DNA of 64,000 bases, taken from Phymorhynchus buccinoides (taxonomy: Eukaryota; Mollusca; Gastropoda; Neogastropoda; Raphitomidae). The stretch is taken from NCBI GenBank assembly GCA_017654935.2, contig CM065682.1, positions 76,213,993 through 76,277,992 on the forward strand, in the 5' to 3' direction. Positions 14,047 to 64,000 of the stretch are shown here, piece after piece (position 1 is the stretch's first letter; every line of letters starts with the position of its first letter). Both the position numbers and the translations under genes were made by a program. Below the pieces are notes generated by a model. The model was not told the origin of the DNA and did not search any database. It saw nothing but the letters and a program-made list of their open reading frames with translations.

Positions 14047-14463
14047 TACTGTACTTTTCAGTCTATTAACAGTATAAGGCAATTTTTTTTTTCTCCCAGA
14101 CTCAGACCTTATAATATAGTAAGAAAATATAAAATTACAAAATCTGAATTAAACTGTAAAATTTGGGCATGCGCTTTAACCCTTTCACCGCCAGCCATAT
14201 TTCAACCAAAAATGTCCATTAAATTTACCTGCATAGAGAACAAAATCCATCTGCAGTATTGGGGATTCTTCTGTGACATATATCAAATCAGGTCTATCCT
14301 TACTTCCCAAAACTAAGACAATAGGCTCTTTGGATAATAGGCCCTAATTTGATGCCTTTTAGTGACATAGGTGTTAAATCACTGTGGTGCTAAAATGCGA
14401 CTTTGGCGGTGAAAGGGTTAAAATCAGGTGTGCCTTAAAAATCATAGTCCGTAAAATACGGTA
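14047..14463 (-). mobile_element. MITE family D with nested family A
   Basis: Ends resemble TACCGTATTTT/AAAATACGGTA (here TACTGTACTTTTCAGTC and AGTCCGTAAAATACGGTA), with the diagnostic interior TAGTAAGAAAATATA and AAAATCTGA. Split by the family A copy at 14176-14421. Confidence 0.75.
14176..14421 (-). mobile_element. MITE family A, inverted copy nested in a family D MITE
   Basis: A 246-base copy in reverse orientation with perfect CCCTTTCACCGCCA ends and flanking TTAA. The sequence on both sides (14047-14175 and 14422-14463) joins into one family D element. Confidence 0.85.
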
Positions 14464-15317
14464 CATGACAAGACAGATCTACAAAATATGATTCTCCTGT
14501 GTAATGTGTTGTATGCATAAGACAATTATAATTTATATATAAATTTTCAAGCGTTTTGAGAGTACCCAGTCCTAGTTGAGAGCAAAGGGCAAGGTTCTAC
14601 CAGCACTCTGATGTTTCACTTGTTCCTCAATTTTGTCGTCATATTTTATTTATCTCTTCGTATTTTCCGTCTGCTTTACTTTATCTCCTTGTTGCTGTCT
14701 TTCTCTGTCTGCTTCTGTCGTTGATTTTGAATCTCTGGACTCTTCCCGAAGAGCAGCCCTAATTTCAAAGAGATAAGTCTCTCTCTGTGACTAGAATACC
14801 AAAATTATACCCAAAATATCAAATATCATTCTCTCAGGGTGCATCTACATAGCATAATTGATGTGTATTCATGAGTGAGTTGATGTGTGTAAATGAGTGA
14901 GAGACAGAAGAGAGAGAGAGAGAGTGAGTGAGAGAGAGAGAGAGAGAGAGAGTGAGTGAAAGTGAGAGAGAGAGAGAGAGACGTGTGCACTTGAGAGCAG
15001 TGAGAGAGAGAGAGAGTATCATAGGATGTGTGTGTGTGTGTGTGCAATGGAACCGTGAAATTAGTGAAAATGTGCGTATTGCGTGCATGTGCCTTGTATG
15101 TGTGTTCCACACGCTTGTGCAGTGATAAATCCAGGCTCAGAGTATCATAGGATATAAATAGTCCTGCAATGGAACCTGAAATTAGTGAAAATGTCCTATT
15201 AACCAGCCTTATATTGTGTTCCTCCCTGGCAGGACAAATGTCTTAACTCTTATTAAAGCTTAACACTGGTGGACTTTGTCTTATTGATTTCTGCAAGACT
15301 TGGAGCCACCTAGAGTG

Positions 15318-16250
<933 letters not shown>

Positions 16251-16503
16251 TGTATACAACATGTGTGTGTAAATACTAGTAACAGACAACACCAAGACTC
16301 GGCAAGAGATTAGACTAGTATTCACACGTGTGACAACACAACAAAAACACATCAGAATCTTACTTGCTGAAGGAAGAGAAAGAAAGAAGAAGAAAACAAG
16401 ATGTTATTAAATTTTACTTTGCACACTCGTTTACTACAATACACAAGACATTACATGACAATTTTTTTTACTCACACAACACACTAGTTTTTGAGAGGTC
16501 TTG

Positions 16504-16565
<62 letters not shown>

Positions 16566-16597
16566 AGTCAGTGATTCGCGGATTCAGATTCACTCAC

Positions 16598-16813
16598 CCT
16601 TTCACGATTCTCATCATTCTGCTGCGGTTTGACTCCCGCTCCTTCGTGTGGTCCTTTGCTACCCGACGGTTCCTCATCCACCCGACTCACTTCCTTCATT
16701 GAATAAAAATTGTAAACCAGCACCTGCACTGAGAGGATGAAGGCCGCCACACAAAAGTAATATTTGTATCGAAAACACAGTCTACGGGTCGACACCACTC
16801 GCGTAGCTGCCAT
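16598..16813 (-). CDS. First coding exon of a type II membrane protein, likely peptide O-xylosyltransferase
   Basis: Seen: an ATG at 16813-16811 in good context (A at -3, G at +4) opens 72 codons ending exactly at a consensus donor (AGG|GTGAGT). The peptide begins MAATRVVSTRRLCFRYKYYF, has a hydrophobic segment at about residues 19-35 (YFCVAAFILSVQVLVYNF), then a hydrophilic stem rich in Glu, Ser and Gly. This is the layout of a Golgi type II glycosyltransferase. Inference: basic residues ending in RYK, then a segment ending in VQVLVYNF and an acidic stem, resemble the N-terminus of vertebrate XYLT1/2 (RRYK..., LLLQ.LVVW.F). Those enzymes start glycosaminoglycan chains on proteoglycan serines. 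The catalytic exons are not visible in 1-16.5 kb. An in-frame ATG 54 codons upstream exists, but the residues it adds look like 5' UTR. Another Golgi transferase remains possible. Confidence 0.55.
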
Positions 16814-16950
16814 ACTCGTGTGAATGGGAATGACCAAACTTCTCTCCGAGCCCGAAAGAGTTCTGCTAGGGGGCGTGGCTCTTTGCGACTTGACTCGCGC
16901 AGCGCGCGCCTCTTTCAGAAGAAACTGCGAGCGGATATGCACAGCATCAA
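16814..16950 (-). promoter_or_regulatory. GC-rich promoter-proximal region of the XYLT-like gene
   Basis: Just upstream of the start codon the DNA turns GC- and CpG-rich, unlike its surroundings. It contains a GC/CACCC-type box (GCCACGCCCCC on the minus strand, 16869-16880) and a GCGCGCGC-like run near 16900-16909. There is no TATA box at a suitable distance. A CpG-type, TATA-less promoter is inferred. A LINE tail fragment begins immediately beyond it. Confidence 0.4.
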
Positions 16951-17165
16951 CACCCAGCACAGGCCTGTCCCCCATCCATCACGCCAGACAAGACTGTCAC
17001 ACCAAAGACACTGCATGGTCACACACCGCAGCATAATTACCTTCCGGCAACAAAGACAATTTACAGGAAGCTTTCTTTCTTCCACAGGGCTGTGTGTGAG
17101 TGGAACAGCCTTCCCCTGAGGCCCCCCCATCTGCCTCGGTGGAGGTCTTCAAAGCCCAGATTTAA
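16949..17165 (+). pseudogene. LINE ORF2 C-terminal remnant
   Basis: The plus strand encodes RLSHQRHCMVTHRSIITFRQ and then, after a frameshift, LSFFHRAVCEWNSLP and SASVEVFKAQI. The SFFPRAV..WNSLP...FK pattern is the usual end of non-LTR reverse transcriptase proteins. Short, frameshifted and dead. Confidence 0.65.
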
Positions 17166-17294
17166 CCCCCTCCCCCCCCCTCCCCCCCCCCCTCCCCGTG
17201 TTTCTATACCAGAAACCCTTGTTTTTTTTAAAATAATTTAGTAGTTTCTTTTTGTTCTTTCTGATGTTGCCACTGTGCCATTTCATGTCTTATC

Positions 17295-17590
17295 ATGGAA
17301 CATCAACACCCAGCACAGGCCTGTGCCCCCCAACCACCATTCAAACGCCCAGACAAGACTGTCACACCAAAGACACTGCATGGTCACACACCGCAGCATA
17401 ATTACCTTCCGGCAACAAAGACAATTTACAGGACTTCTTTTCTTTCTTCCTATGTGAGGAGATCTATATTATATTTGCAGGGCTGTGTGTGAGTGGAACA
17501 GCCTTCCACCTGGAGGCAATAACGATCTGCCTCGGTGGAGGTCTTCAAAGCCCAGATCCTAGATTGCTGTCCCATAAAAGTTTTTGTTGC
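17295..17590 (+). pseudogene. Second copy of the LINE ORF2 C-terminal remnant
   Basis: Repeats 16949-17165 (same THRSIITFRQQRQFTG segment, then RAVCEWNSLPP and SVEVFKAQI) with an inserted TATGTGAGGAGATCTATATT segment. The common 3' UTR continues to about 17740 (TATACCAGAAACCCTTGTTT occurs after both copies). Confidence 0.65.
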
Positions 17591-17759
17591 CCCAATTAAA
17601 CCGCCTGACCCTGTGAAATCCCCCCCTCACTTCCCTTCACCCTGGATTCCTGATCATCTGGGCAGCGTTTACTCCCCACAGATTGATTTCTATACCAGAA
17701 ACCCTTGTTTGTAATGCATCATAACCGTCAATAGGATGTGAAGTGAAAGAAGAAGAACC

Positions 17760-17912
17760 AATTCTAGTTTCACTTTCTTCTTTTCAATGTTGCTGTAACT
17801 GTATGTGCCATTTTCAATGTTGCTGTAACTGTATGTGCTCATTTTCAATGTTGCTGTAACTGTATGTCATTTTCAATGTTGCTGTAACTGTATGTGCCAT
17901 TTTCATGTTGCT
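17760..17912 (+). repeat. ~31-bp tandem repeat, about 4-5 copies
   Basis: Units built on CATTTTCAATGTTGCTGTAA CTGTATGTG with small length differences. Confidence 0.88.
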
Positions 17913-17937
17913 TTTTCCAACCAACACATAGTCAAAG

Positions 17938-18092
17938 GGCCAGCCACACGTCAGCTAAAATCGTACTACTGTACGATACAATTCGATCACTTGATCTTGA
18001 AGCACGAAGTCACGTGAGTGTTCTTGGAGACCACGTGATCGAATCGTTTATCGTACACATCTTGTACGATTTTAGTGAACGTGTGGCTGGCC
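17938..18092. mobile_element. Small foldback MITE (GGCCAGCCACACGT ends)
   Basis: GGCCAGCCACACGTCAGC ... GAACGTGTGGCTGGCC, 155 bases, largely self-complementary (AAAATCGTAC / GTACGATTTT; GATCACTTGATC). Confidence 0.75.
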
Positions 18093-18099
18093 ATTTAGA

Positions 18100-20270
18100 C
18101 CACTTCTTTTTTGTTCTTCACCACACTATGTGAGGAGGTCTATATTATATTTGCATAATATATTTGTTGGCGTCTGACTGATTCTTTGATTGCTTGTATT
18201 TGTCTGTCCATGCATGGTTGTGTCTCATGAACTGCGAGACAGAATCACTTCAAAGTTTTAAATGTTCTTTTAACTGTACCATTTCCTCAAAAGATTGCTG
18301 TCGTACATAAAAGTTTTTGTTGCAAGAAGCAATTAAAGCATAACGCCTGACCCTGTGAAATCCTGCCTTCATAATAATGTGGTATCACCCGAATGAACGA
18401 TTCCTGCATCATAAATCAAAATATTATGCTGTTCTGATTCTGTTATTGGTGTGTTTGTGTGTGTGACATACATTCTTGTATGTGGGCACCCAATGTGATG
18501 CACAGTTCCTCAATGTCATGTGTGTTTGAGTGTGTGTTTGTGCATGCATGCGTGCGTGTCTATGTGGTCCTTGAAAACTTTTGAGGATCTACCAGTACAC
18601 CAGGGAGGTGGGGCTTTTGCTTGGTTGTTAGACTGATGTGAAAGGGTGAGGAGTGGGGTCTGTTTGCGTGCAAATTTGCAGCTCGTGCAAATTTGCAGCT
18701 CGCTACTATGAGAGTGTGTATCAAAACACTATGTGAACGATCTTAGACGGAAAAAGTGCTGTCTCTATAGGGGATTTGAAGAATGAAAATATCACTTTTT
18801 TTCATTAAAAAAAGCTTTAACTAATATTTTCTGTCCCGGATAGTACACTTGACACTTGGAGCGCAAGCCGCAGCAGGCGGGTGTCCTTAACACATATAAC
18901 TTATAATTTGACTAGTAATATAGTAAGAAAGTATAACAAGAAAATCTGGATTTTGTGTAAAACATTTGTTTTGGGGAGACACCTTATAATACGGTGTGCC
19001 TTTTACATCCTCCACTATAATTGGCTTATTTGTGTCATGTGTCTGTCTGTCTGTGTCTGTCCAGGCGATTGTGCCCAAACTGTTGCCCATAGACCCCTAT
19101 GACCATATTCTTGATCAGCATGGCACAACCTATTCAGATCCTGAATTTTGAACCTCCAGTGCAAACCTCCGTCAAGGAAGACTCACAAAACCGAAATTTC
19201 CTTCTTTGTGATATATATTTCATGTTTGAGCTGTACCTCATGAACCAGTGGACAGAATGGCTTCAAATTGTGTGTGGTGATGTATTACTGTGCAAGAATG
19301 GTCCAATGGAAAAAATGTGCCGACCTTGACCTTGAAAAAACCAACTTCTTGAGGCCATACTTTTCACATCGTTGGACTTACAATCTTTAAACTTGGGATG
19401 GGGGTGCATTGACTAATGATGATTCGGAATATTGGGTATCGACAAGGTCAAGGATCAAGGTCATAGACCTTGGAGGGGTAAGATTGTTTTATTGGTCATA
19501 TCTTTCACGTTGTTTTTTTCACTTAAAGGCTTCAAAGTTGGCAGGTTTTATAGACTGCCTCAAGGTCATGTGTGGTGCAAAGTATTCATTATCGTAATGA
19601 CCTTGACTTCTGAACTTTTTTTTTTTTTAGCATTGGGCATAGTTCGGACACCATTGGGTTTACACCCACACAACCATTCTAGGGGGTGATTTGAGAGTTC
19701 TAGTGCGTAAATACGCACAATCTCTACGTTTTCAGAAACCCTGATCTGTTCTTTCTGCCTCTATCTACATGTAGGTGTTACACTAACGGCTACATTCCCC
19801 TCTGGGTTACTGTCGCACAACTTGCAGCAGTTTGTCTTTCAAATTTGATCAGTATCATTGATGGATAAAAACAACTCCTTAAAGACCCACCAGATCTGTG
19901 TCAAAATCACGGGTTTAGAAGAAAAATCTGTTTAACGTCCTCCGGTCTGAAACCGACATGGGACTAATATTAGTAGATATAAAGATGGTGGGAACGATCC
20001 TGGAGGCAATGCCCGGAGGCAGTGCAACACCAGGAAAGTCCCGAATTTTTAACAATAGACATTATTGTTCACATGTATTCCCTCTTATAGCTGGTAAGAA
20101 ATCTTGTTTTGACCAGGTTTGACTCCCATACAAATGCCCCCAATTCAAAACGAAACATCATTTTAAAGAGCAGCCTCAATTTGAAGTTGGGGGAATTTGT
20201 ATGTGGGTCACAGCTACCCCAGAAAAAATCACAAGGGACTTAATCGTGGTGGGTCAGTGGGTCTTTAATC
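18100..20270. other. Intergenic DNA of old repeats, no gene
   Basis: Contains ATATTATATTTGCA also seen near 17466, a family D fragment (18900-19020), a stretch of GACCTTGAC-type degenerate repeats (19100-19620), and repeat G nested in a repeat (19880-20260) with relatives at 24816-24940 and 53946-54075. No supported coding sequence. Confidence 0.5.
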
Positions 20271-20599
20271 TGAATGACAATCCAGATTATTTTCAAAAAT
20301 GAAAAGAAAACTCTCCCCCGAAGACGGAGTGTGGCTGCCCACATGGCGGGGCAATCAAAAACGGTCACACACGTGATGTTCTCATCTGCAGCTGATGCAT
20401 TTGTACCACAGTGTTCAAGTGCTTGCGCTGTTAGGATGATCCCTGGAGTCTTTTAGCCAGGGTAAGCCAACATACAACAAAAGAAAAAAAGTGTACCCTA
20501 AACTGTAACCTAATTTCATTACACTGTATTATTATGAAGTATTAGGTACTTTATAGTCACGTCTGTGAAACTGTAACCTAATTTCATTACACTGTATTA

Positions 20600-20825
20600 T
20601 TATGAAGTATTAGGTACTTTATAGTCACTGTCTCTGTGAAATTCGGGTTGCTCCCACACGGAGAGCGCGTCGCAGCCAGAGGCGCGCCACCCATTCTTTT
20701 TGCTTTTAGCACGCGATTTTTTGTGTGACTGATGAGGAAGGAAAGGGGGTGGGAGTAAATTTTGACCAAATGACAACTTTTTCGTTGCCACTGGGTTTAA
20801 CGTGTGCTAAGTACATGGGCACATG

Positions 20826-20856
<31 letters not shown>

Positions 20857-20965
20857 TCCACATTCAGACCGTAAGGCCTAGTGCAAAGTGAGAGGAAAAA
20901 TCCCCTGTACCCAGGTTCGAACTCGGGTTTACTTGACACGAAGCGAACGCGTTACCACTGTGCGA
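20600..20965 (-). mobile_element. tRNA-derived SINE family T
   Basis: On the minus strand the A box (GTGGTAACGCGTTCGC) and B box (CCCGAGTTCGAACCTGGG) are clear. The SINE tail region (TAATTTCATTACACTGTATT ... TTTATAGTCAC) is tandemly duplicated with a period near 68 bases (20503-20640). Confidence 0.8.
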
Positions 20966-21428
20966 CTCTACACACTGTTCATATTTAACTAAGTAATTTC
21001 TCTTACTTATGCTGTTAACAGCCAGCCATGAAAAAAAGGTAAAACCATAACATCAGACCTGTTTACCCTCAAATTGAGCTTTATGTATTCGGAATCCAAA
21101 ATAAGTGTATTTTTCACAAAATAGGAGTACTCCAACAGGAACGTTTTTGAAAAACGGAAACCAAACATGCATACATTTGCATAACAACTATAGAAATACT
21201 GTGTCAAAAGTACCATCCATTTAAATTTACCACCACCACCACCACCCACACACCCACACACAGAGCGCAACCGTTTCCCGAATCAGGCAATATACAGAAA
21301 TGATAAGTCAGACTTTGTTTTCACCATATTTTTTTTCCCATGTACCATATTAATCATATTTCTGTCAAATATGTGTACAAAATATGGTGAAATCATATGG
21401 GTAAACAGGTCTGTAACCTCCTTGGCAG

Positions 21429-21429
<1 letters not shown>

Positions 21430-21522
<93 letters not shown>
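21430..21522 (+). repeat. (GA)n tract
   Basis: About 46 uninterrupted GA units. Confidence 0.95.
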
Positions 21523-21524
<2 letters not shown>

Positions 21525-21646
21525 CAGAGAACTACTTACAGCCAAAATGGAAAGGCACGCAAAGAATGGAAGAAGAATTTATTTTGTCATCACAAAACTG
21601 GCACACCATTACCAGCGCATCATGTTATTACACCGATCACAACACA

Positions 21647-22062
21647 CACACCCAGCACCACAAAAAGGGACATTAAGCCGCTGGGCTAGTTTCTCACAAC
21701 AGGCTTGCAAAGTAAAAAAATCTCATTTTTTGTCAATTTCGAGTTATGGGTATTTTTGTGTTCTCTAACATCTTATCTTTCATATATATAAAGGATAATC
21801 TTTTCTATGGTATCTAAATGGTCTTACAAGTGATTTAAAATGAGTAGGTCAATGCATTTTCTACAGCTAGGCTAGACATTAATTCTCAAAATGGCCGACG
21901 CTCACCCTACTAACTTTAAATGCTCATAACTCGGGAACGGAAAAAGATACAAGAATGGTTCTTGTATCATTAGAAAGAGAACTGTCTGAAGTTTTCAAAT
22001 GTGTAATTTTCTCAAAATGGTCAGTTTGACACTTAATGTCCCTTTCGTGGTGCTGGGTCACA
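21647..22062 (+). mobile_element. MITE family K, second copy
   Basis: CACCCAGCACCACAAAAAGG ... CGTGGTGCTGGGTCAC, same interior as 63171-63577 (CTCATTTTTTGTCAATTTCGAG, CTCAAAATGG). Confidence 0.78.
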
Positions 22063-22183
22063 TATTGCAGAACAAACAGAGGCTTCCAACATTCTTTTTT
22101 TCAATCAGCATCAGCCCAGCCATATCCGAGTCACTCACAGATTCACACCCAAAAATGTACAGATCTAGATATACTGCAAAGTT

Positions 22184-22387
22184 TTAACCCTTTCACTGCC
22201 AATGTCACATTTTTGCACCACAATGTTATCTGAAGACCCTATTTTTGTAACTTTGGGAGGTAAGGATAGGCCTAAGGTTATACATGTCACAGAGGAAATC
22301 ACGATATTGCAGATAATTGTTTTTCTCTACCCAGGTGAGTTTAATGGTATTTCTTGGCTGAAAACTGGCTGGCGGTGAAAGGGTTAA
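22184..22387 (+). mobile_element. MITE family A, internally deleted copy
   Basis: Only 204 bases: both TTAA-flanked ends are present, but about 40 bases are missing after the CACCACAATG segment. Confidence 0.8.
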
Positions 22388-22757
22388 AGGAACGGAACAA
22401 ATATTGAACTCAAAATGGTTTAACTCATTCGCATCGCAACGATTTCGAATTATTCCAAAAACATCACAAATCACTCCAGCCATACACACAAGCAAAACGT
22501 ACATAAACAAAAGGAGAAATGAAAGAAGATTATGGGTTTTTACTTCAGGGTTTAGACATAAGTTCAGACTTTTTTATATATAGACTTTATATAGAAAAAA
22601 CTCTCCACACCAATTGGTTTCCCCACAACAAACCACTACAAAAGCAAAGTCAGAGGCAAAATTGTGGTCTAAGGGAACGAAGCGAGTTTATAAGTGACCA
22701 AGGTATGGTGTGCACACAGATTTACTTCCCTTGAAGAAAATGCATCAAATTGACAGC

Positions 22758-22900
22758 CATCTAATAATTCCGGGCATATATCTAATAATTCCGGGCATAT
22801 ATCTAATAATTCCGGGCATATATCTAATAATTCCGGGCATATATCTAATAATTCCGGGCATATATCTAATAATTCCGGGCATATATCTAATAATTATGGG
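22758..22900 (+). repeat. 21-bp tandem repeat, about 7 copies
   Basis: Units of CTAATAATTCCGGGCATATAT with almost no divergence. Confidence 0.92.
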
Positions 22901-23288
22901 CTTGAATGAGTTAATGTTTAGGCACAAGAGGCCCAAAAACAAAGGGAGTGCACACACAGTGCTTTAACTCAATTGAGTCACATACAAAATGACGTAGTTT
23001 CTCCCTCAGATCGCATTATTTTGGGTCATTTTGTAAAAATCGCCAAAAATCAAATGCAAATCACACAAACATGCAACATGTACCGAGTGAAAGATAATTC
23101 AGTATATTTTTGGAGACTTCTTACTTCGAACGAGTGAGCCGCATATATTTCACGATGTAAATAATCTGACGAAATGCACTTCGTCGGGAAAACAAAATAT
23201 TCCTACTCCACGGGCTGACCACTTTGTTATGATCTTGATCTAGTATCACAAAGCCACTCAAGTTTTGATAGACGACGACGATGACGAA

Positions 23289-23485
23289 AATGGTGTTTTA
23301 CGTCCTCTTGGTCTGAATCAGACACATATGGGACATTTGTAAATACAAATATGGTGGGAACAATACTGGAGGCAATGCCCGGAGGCAGTACGAAACCAGT
23401 AAAGTCCCGATTTTTTAAATTAATACAGATAGGTGTAGCGGTAACCACGCCTCGGTTAAACCTCATCGGCTATGGCACTGCTAAG
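23289..23485 (-). repeat. Dispersed repeat G
   Basis: ACGTCCTCTTGGTCTGAATC, GGAGGCAATGCCCGGAGGCA and GAGGTTTAACC... CATAGCC ends. Other copies: 5222-5380, 12282-12470 and 19925-20050. Probably an old SINE; no clear A/B boxes. Confidence 0.6.
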
Positions 23486-24439
23486 TTTTGATAGACTTGG
23501 TTTTTAGTAATATATAAATAAAAAAGGAAAAAAAAAAAGAAAAAAAAAGGATTTTAAAAAGCATGCTATAAACTATAAACATCTGTTTATTTAATGTTTG
23601 AATAAAGTGAGCTATATTCAATGAAGCAAATTCAAATTCAAAGAGGATGAGTAGTTCAATTTAAAGAAGTAACAAACAAAATAGGGCACTATAGAAAGTC
23701 TAAGGGCAGCAACTACAAACGGAAGGTCTCAGGATTAATAGGAACAGCGAGTTATTTCCCTTGTATTGGGTTACACGACAGTCAAAACGTGCGGGGAACA
23801 ACCTCCAACGTGACTCCAAAAGATGGGAGACCTGCCTGACCTCAGCTCAAGGAATTGTTTCTGCCAGTTTCTGATGGGACTGGGGAAAAAAAGTGAAATA
23901 AATGAGCAGCAGACTGTTCAGGAGACAGTTCCCATGGGTGTGCATAGTGTGCGTTATTATGGGTAGCAACAGTTCTTTTCATAAACTTATGAACAATTTA
24001 TAATACTTACCTACTAAGCAAAAAGTTAATAAATAAATAACTATTACATATATACAATCCATGTGGGTTCTGTGCGTTGTTCAAGGGATTGTGCGAACAC
24101 CGTCGTGGAACAGAAACCCCTGTAAGCTATATTATCTTGATCCTCCTAATATCTATTATTCAGAACATGAATTTTGAACCTTTAACGCAAACCTCCGCCA
24201 AGAAATAGCCGTTTATCCTTATTTTTTGTGTGGGCTGAACTGATGTAGGAAAAGTAAAGAGGACCTGTGTGTGTCAAATGGGAAGTAATTCTAATGAGTG
24301 ATGGGCTGGACTGGCTTACTTCCCTTGCGGAATGAAGAGAGAGAGAGAGTGTGTGTGTGTGTGTGTGTTTGTGTATGCGCGCGCAAAGCGTAGCGAGTAG
24401 GTTTGCTAGTCTGCAATAAATTAAGCACACTGTACTCAC

Positions 24440-25123
24440 TAAGCAAAAAGGTTTTTATTTTTTATTTTTTTTAAAGGTTGAAAACAATCACATACAAACA
24501 TGAGGACATATAGATTAAAAAATAAACGGATAGCATGCATGCCCCCCCCCCTCCCCCCCCAAAAAGTAATACGCTAAAACTAATAAGACACATGTTTGAC
24601 ACTAAACTCACACGAGCAGACACAAAAGAAAACGCAACACACACACACTCATTCACCCTAAAGAGTATGCTACACTACATACCATTCGCTGTCAATGCGA
24701 TGCGATTGTGACCATGTGAGTCCTGATTCACGCAAAATCAATGTATCAAGAATCGTGACTCGCATCGTCACAATTGCATCGCATTGGCAGCGAATCATAT
24801 GCAGTGTAGCAGGTCTTTAAAGACCCACCACATCACGTGTCAAAATCACGGCTTTCACGTGTTCTCCCTCTTATAGCTGGTAAGAAATCTTAAGAAATCT
24901 TCCAAACATAAGAGGGAATGTAACGTGGGGGGTCTTTAAGACTACATACACCCCCACACATTCTTCGAAAACATCATAAATACAAACACATTTTTTATAT
25001 AATCATAATAAAATGCCAATAACCTCAGAACAAAAAAAACAAAAAAACTTTTTTTTTGCGCCCCCCCCCCCCCCCAAAACAGCATAGACAAAAGATTTGA
25101 ACCCTTAACTGCACAGAACTTCT
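24440..25123 (-). other. Probable NPLOC4 3' UTR with candidate polyadenylation signals
   Basis: Downstream of the stop codon the minus strand reads through A/T-rich DNA with a poly-C/poly-G tract at 25062-25074. Two overlapping AATAAA motifs occur on the minus strand at about 24452-24465, followed by T-rich sequence. A closer TATAAA-like variant lies near 24995. The transcript end is therefore only a candidate. A fragment of a dispersed repeat (24816-24940) and part of a foldback MITE lie inside the interval. Confidence 0.3.
24661..24826. mobile_element. Small foldback MITE (CTACACTGCAT ends)
   Basis: GCTACACTACATACCATTCGC ends are inverted at GCGAATCATATGCAGTGTAGC, with TCGTCACAATTGCATCGCAT inside. 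Relatives lie at 4130-4220 and 28040-28140. Confidence 0.65.
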
Positions 25124-63678
<38,555 letters not shown>

Positions 63679-64000
63679 CTGTAACCACAGGAAAATTGTT
63701 CATCAGTCATTTTCATTCTAACAAGGTAGATTAATCGATGGCCAAAGATGGAAAACACTTTTGATAACAAACTGGTGTACCGTTCTGAGTTTGCCCCCAG
63801 ATCTGAGTTTGTCTCATGGCTAAGCGCATTGAGCTAGTTTAAGGTAATGCACTATATATAATTATAAGTTTCCTAAATAAATAAATAAATGGCTAATAAT
63901 AGTATGCACAGAATCTCAGATCGTGATTACTCCCTTACGTTTTTGCTGTTTGAAGTGTTTCTTTCCGTCCGTCTGAGATCTCCGTTTCTGTGTCGAAATT

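Noticed and set aside
20900..20965. Possible tRNA gene because of A and B boxes
   Set aside because: The same head occurs with a common SINE body in several copies, and no cloverleaf with acceptor stem pairing is evident. It is a SINE promoter.

Overview
The window is animal nuclear DNA, probably from a marine mollusc (gastropod-like). It has long introns with GT-AG splice sites and no operons. It is extremely rich in simple repeats (GA, CA/TG, GAA and poly-G tracts), tRNA-derived SINEs and many small inverted-repeat elements. The mollusc assignment is inference; the sequence itself shows only a repeat-rich metazoan genome.

Two host genes can be supported, both on the minus strand. (1) An NPL4 (NPLOC4) ortholog fills 25.1-63.7 kb. 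Fourteen coding exons join in frame to 642 codons plus a stop, covering the ubiquitin-like N-terminal domain, the zinc-finger region, the NPL4 core and the C-terminal NZF finger. Only the first few residues lie beyond the right edge. Exons are called v1 to v14 in transcription order. (2) At 16.6-16.8 kb lies a first coding exon of a type II membrane protein, most like the N-terminus of peptide O-xylosyltransferase (XYLT). Its later exons are not visible.

Layout. 1-16.5 kb: no host gene recognised; microsatellites, small transposons and SINEs. 16.5-17.6 kb: XYLT-like exon, its promoter-proximal DNA and two LINE tail remnants. 17.6-25.1 kb: intergenic repeats. 25.1-63.7 kb: NPLOC4, its introns packed with small transposons. 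A 6.37 kb, apparently intact DIRS-type tyrosine-recombinase retrotransposon sits in the intron between v9 and v10 (41.4-47.7 kb). It carries Gag, RT/RNase H and tyrosine recombinase frames, 171-bp inverted terminal repeats and an internal complementary region.

The most unusual observation is a pattern in NPLOC4. At eight of its 14 visible exons (v2, v5, v7, v9, v10, v11, v12, v13) one exon-intron boundary, carrying part of the exon and its splice site, has been duplicated into the adjacent intron. Copy numbers run from two up to about a hundred in a 4 kb array at 37.1-41.1 kb. Extra copies always lie on the intron side, so the gene is full of decoy splice sites beside intact exons. In two arrays the unit has also captured the end of a dispersed repeat.

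Other observations: TTAA-flanked MITE families nested in one another, an exon sandwiched within 30 bp between two MITEs, two transposon insertions whose empty site survives as a paralogous copy in the same window, and two long near-perfect foldbacks. All calls were made by eye; no database search was possible.
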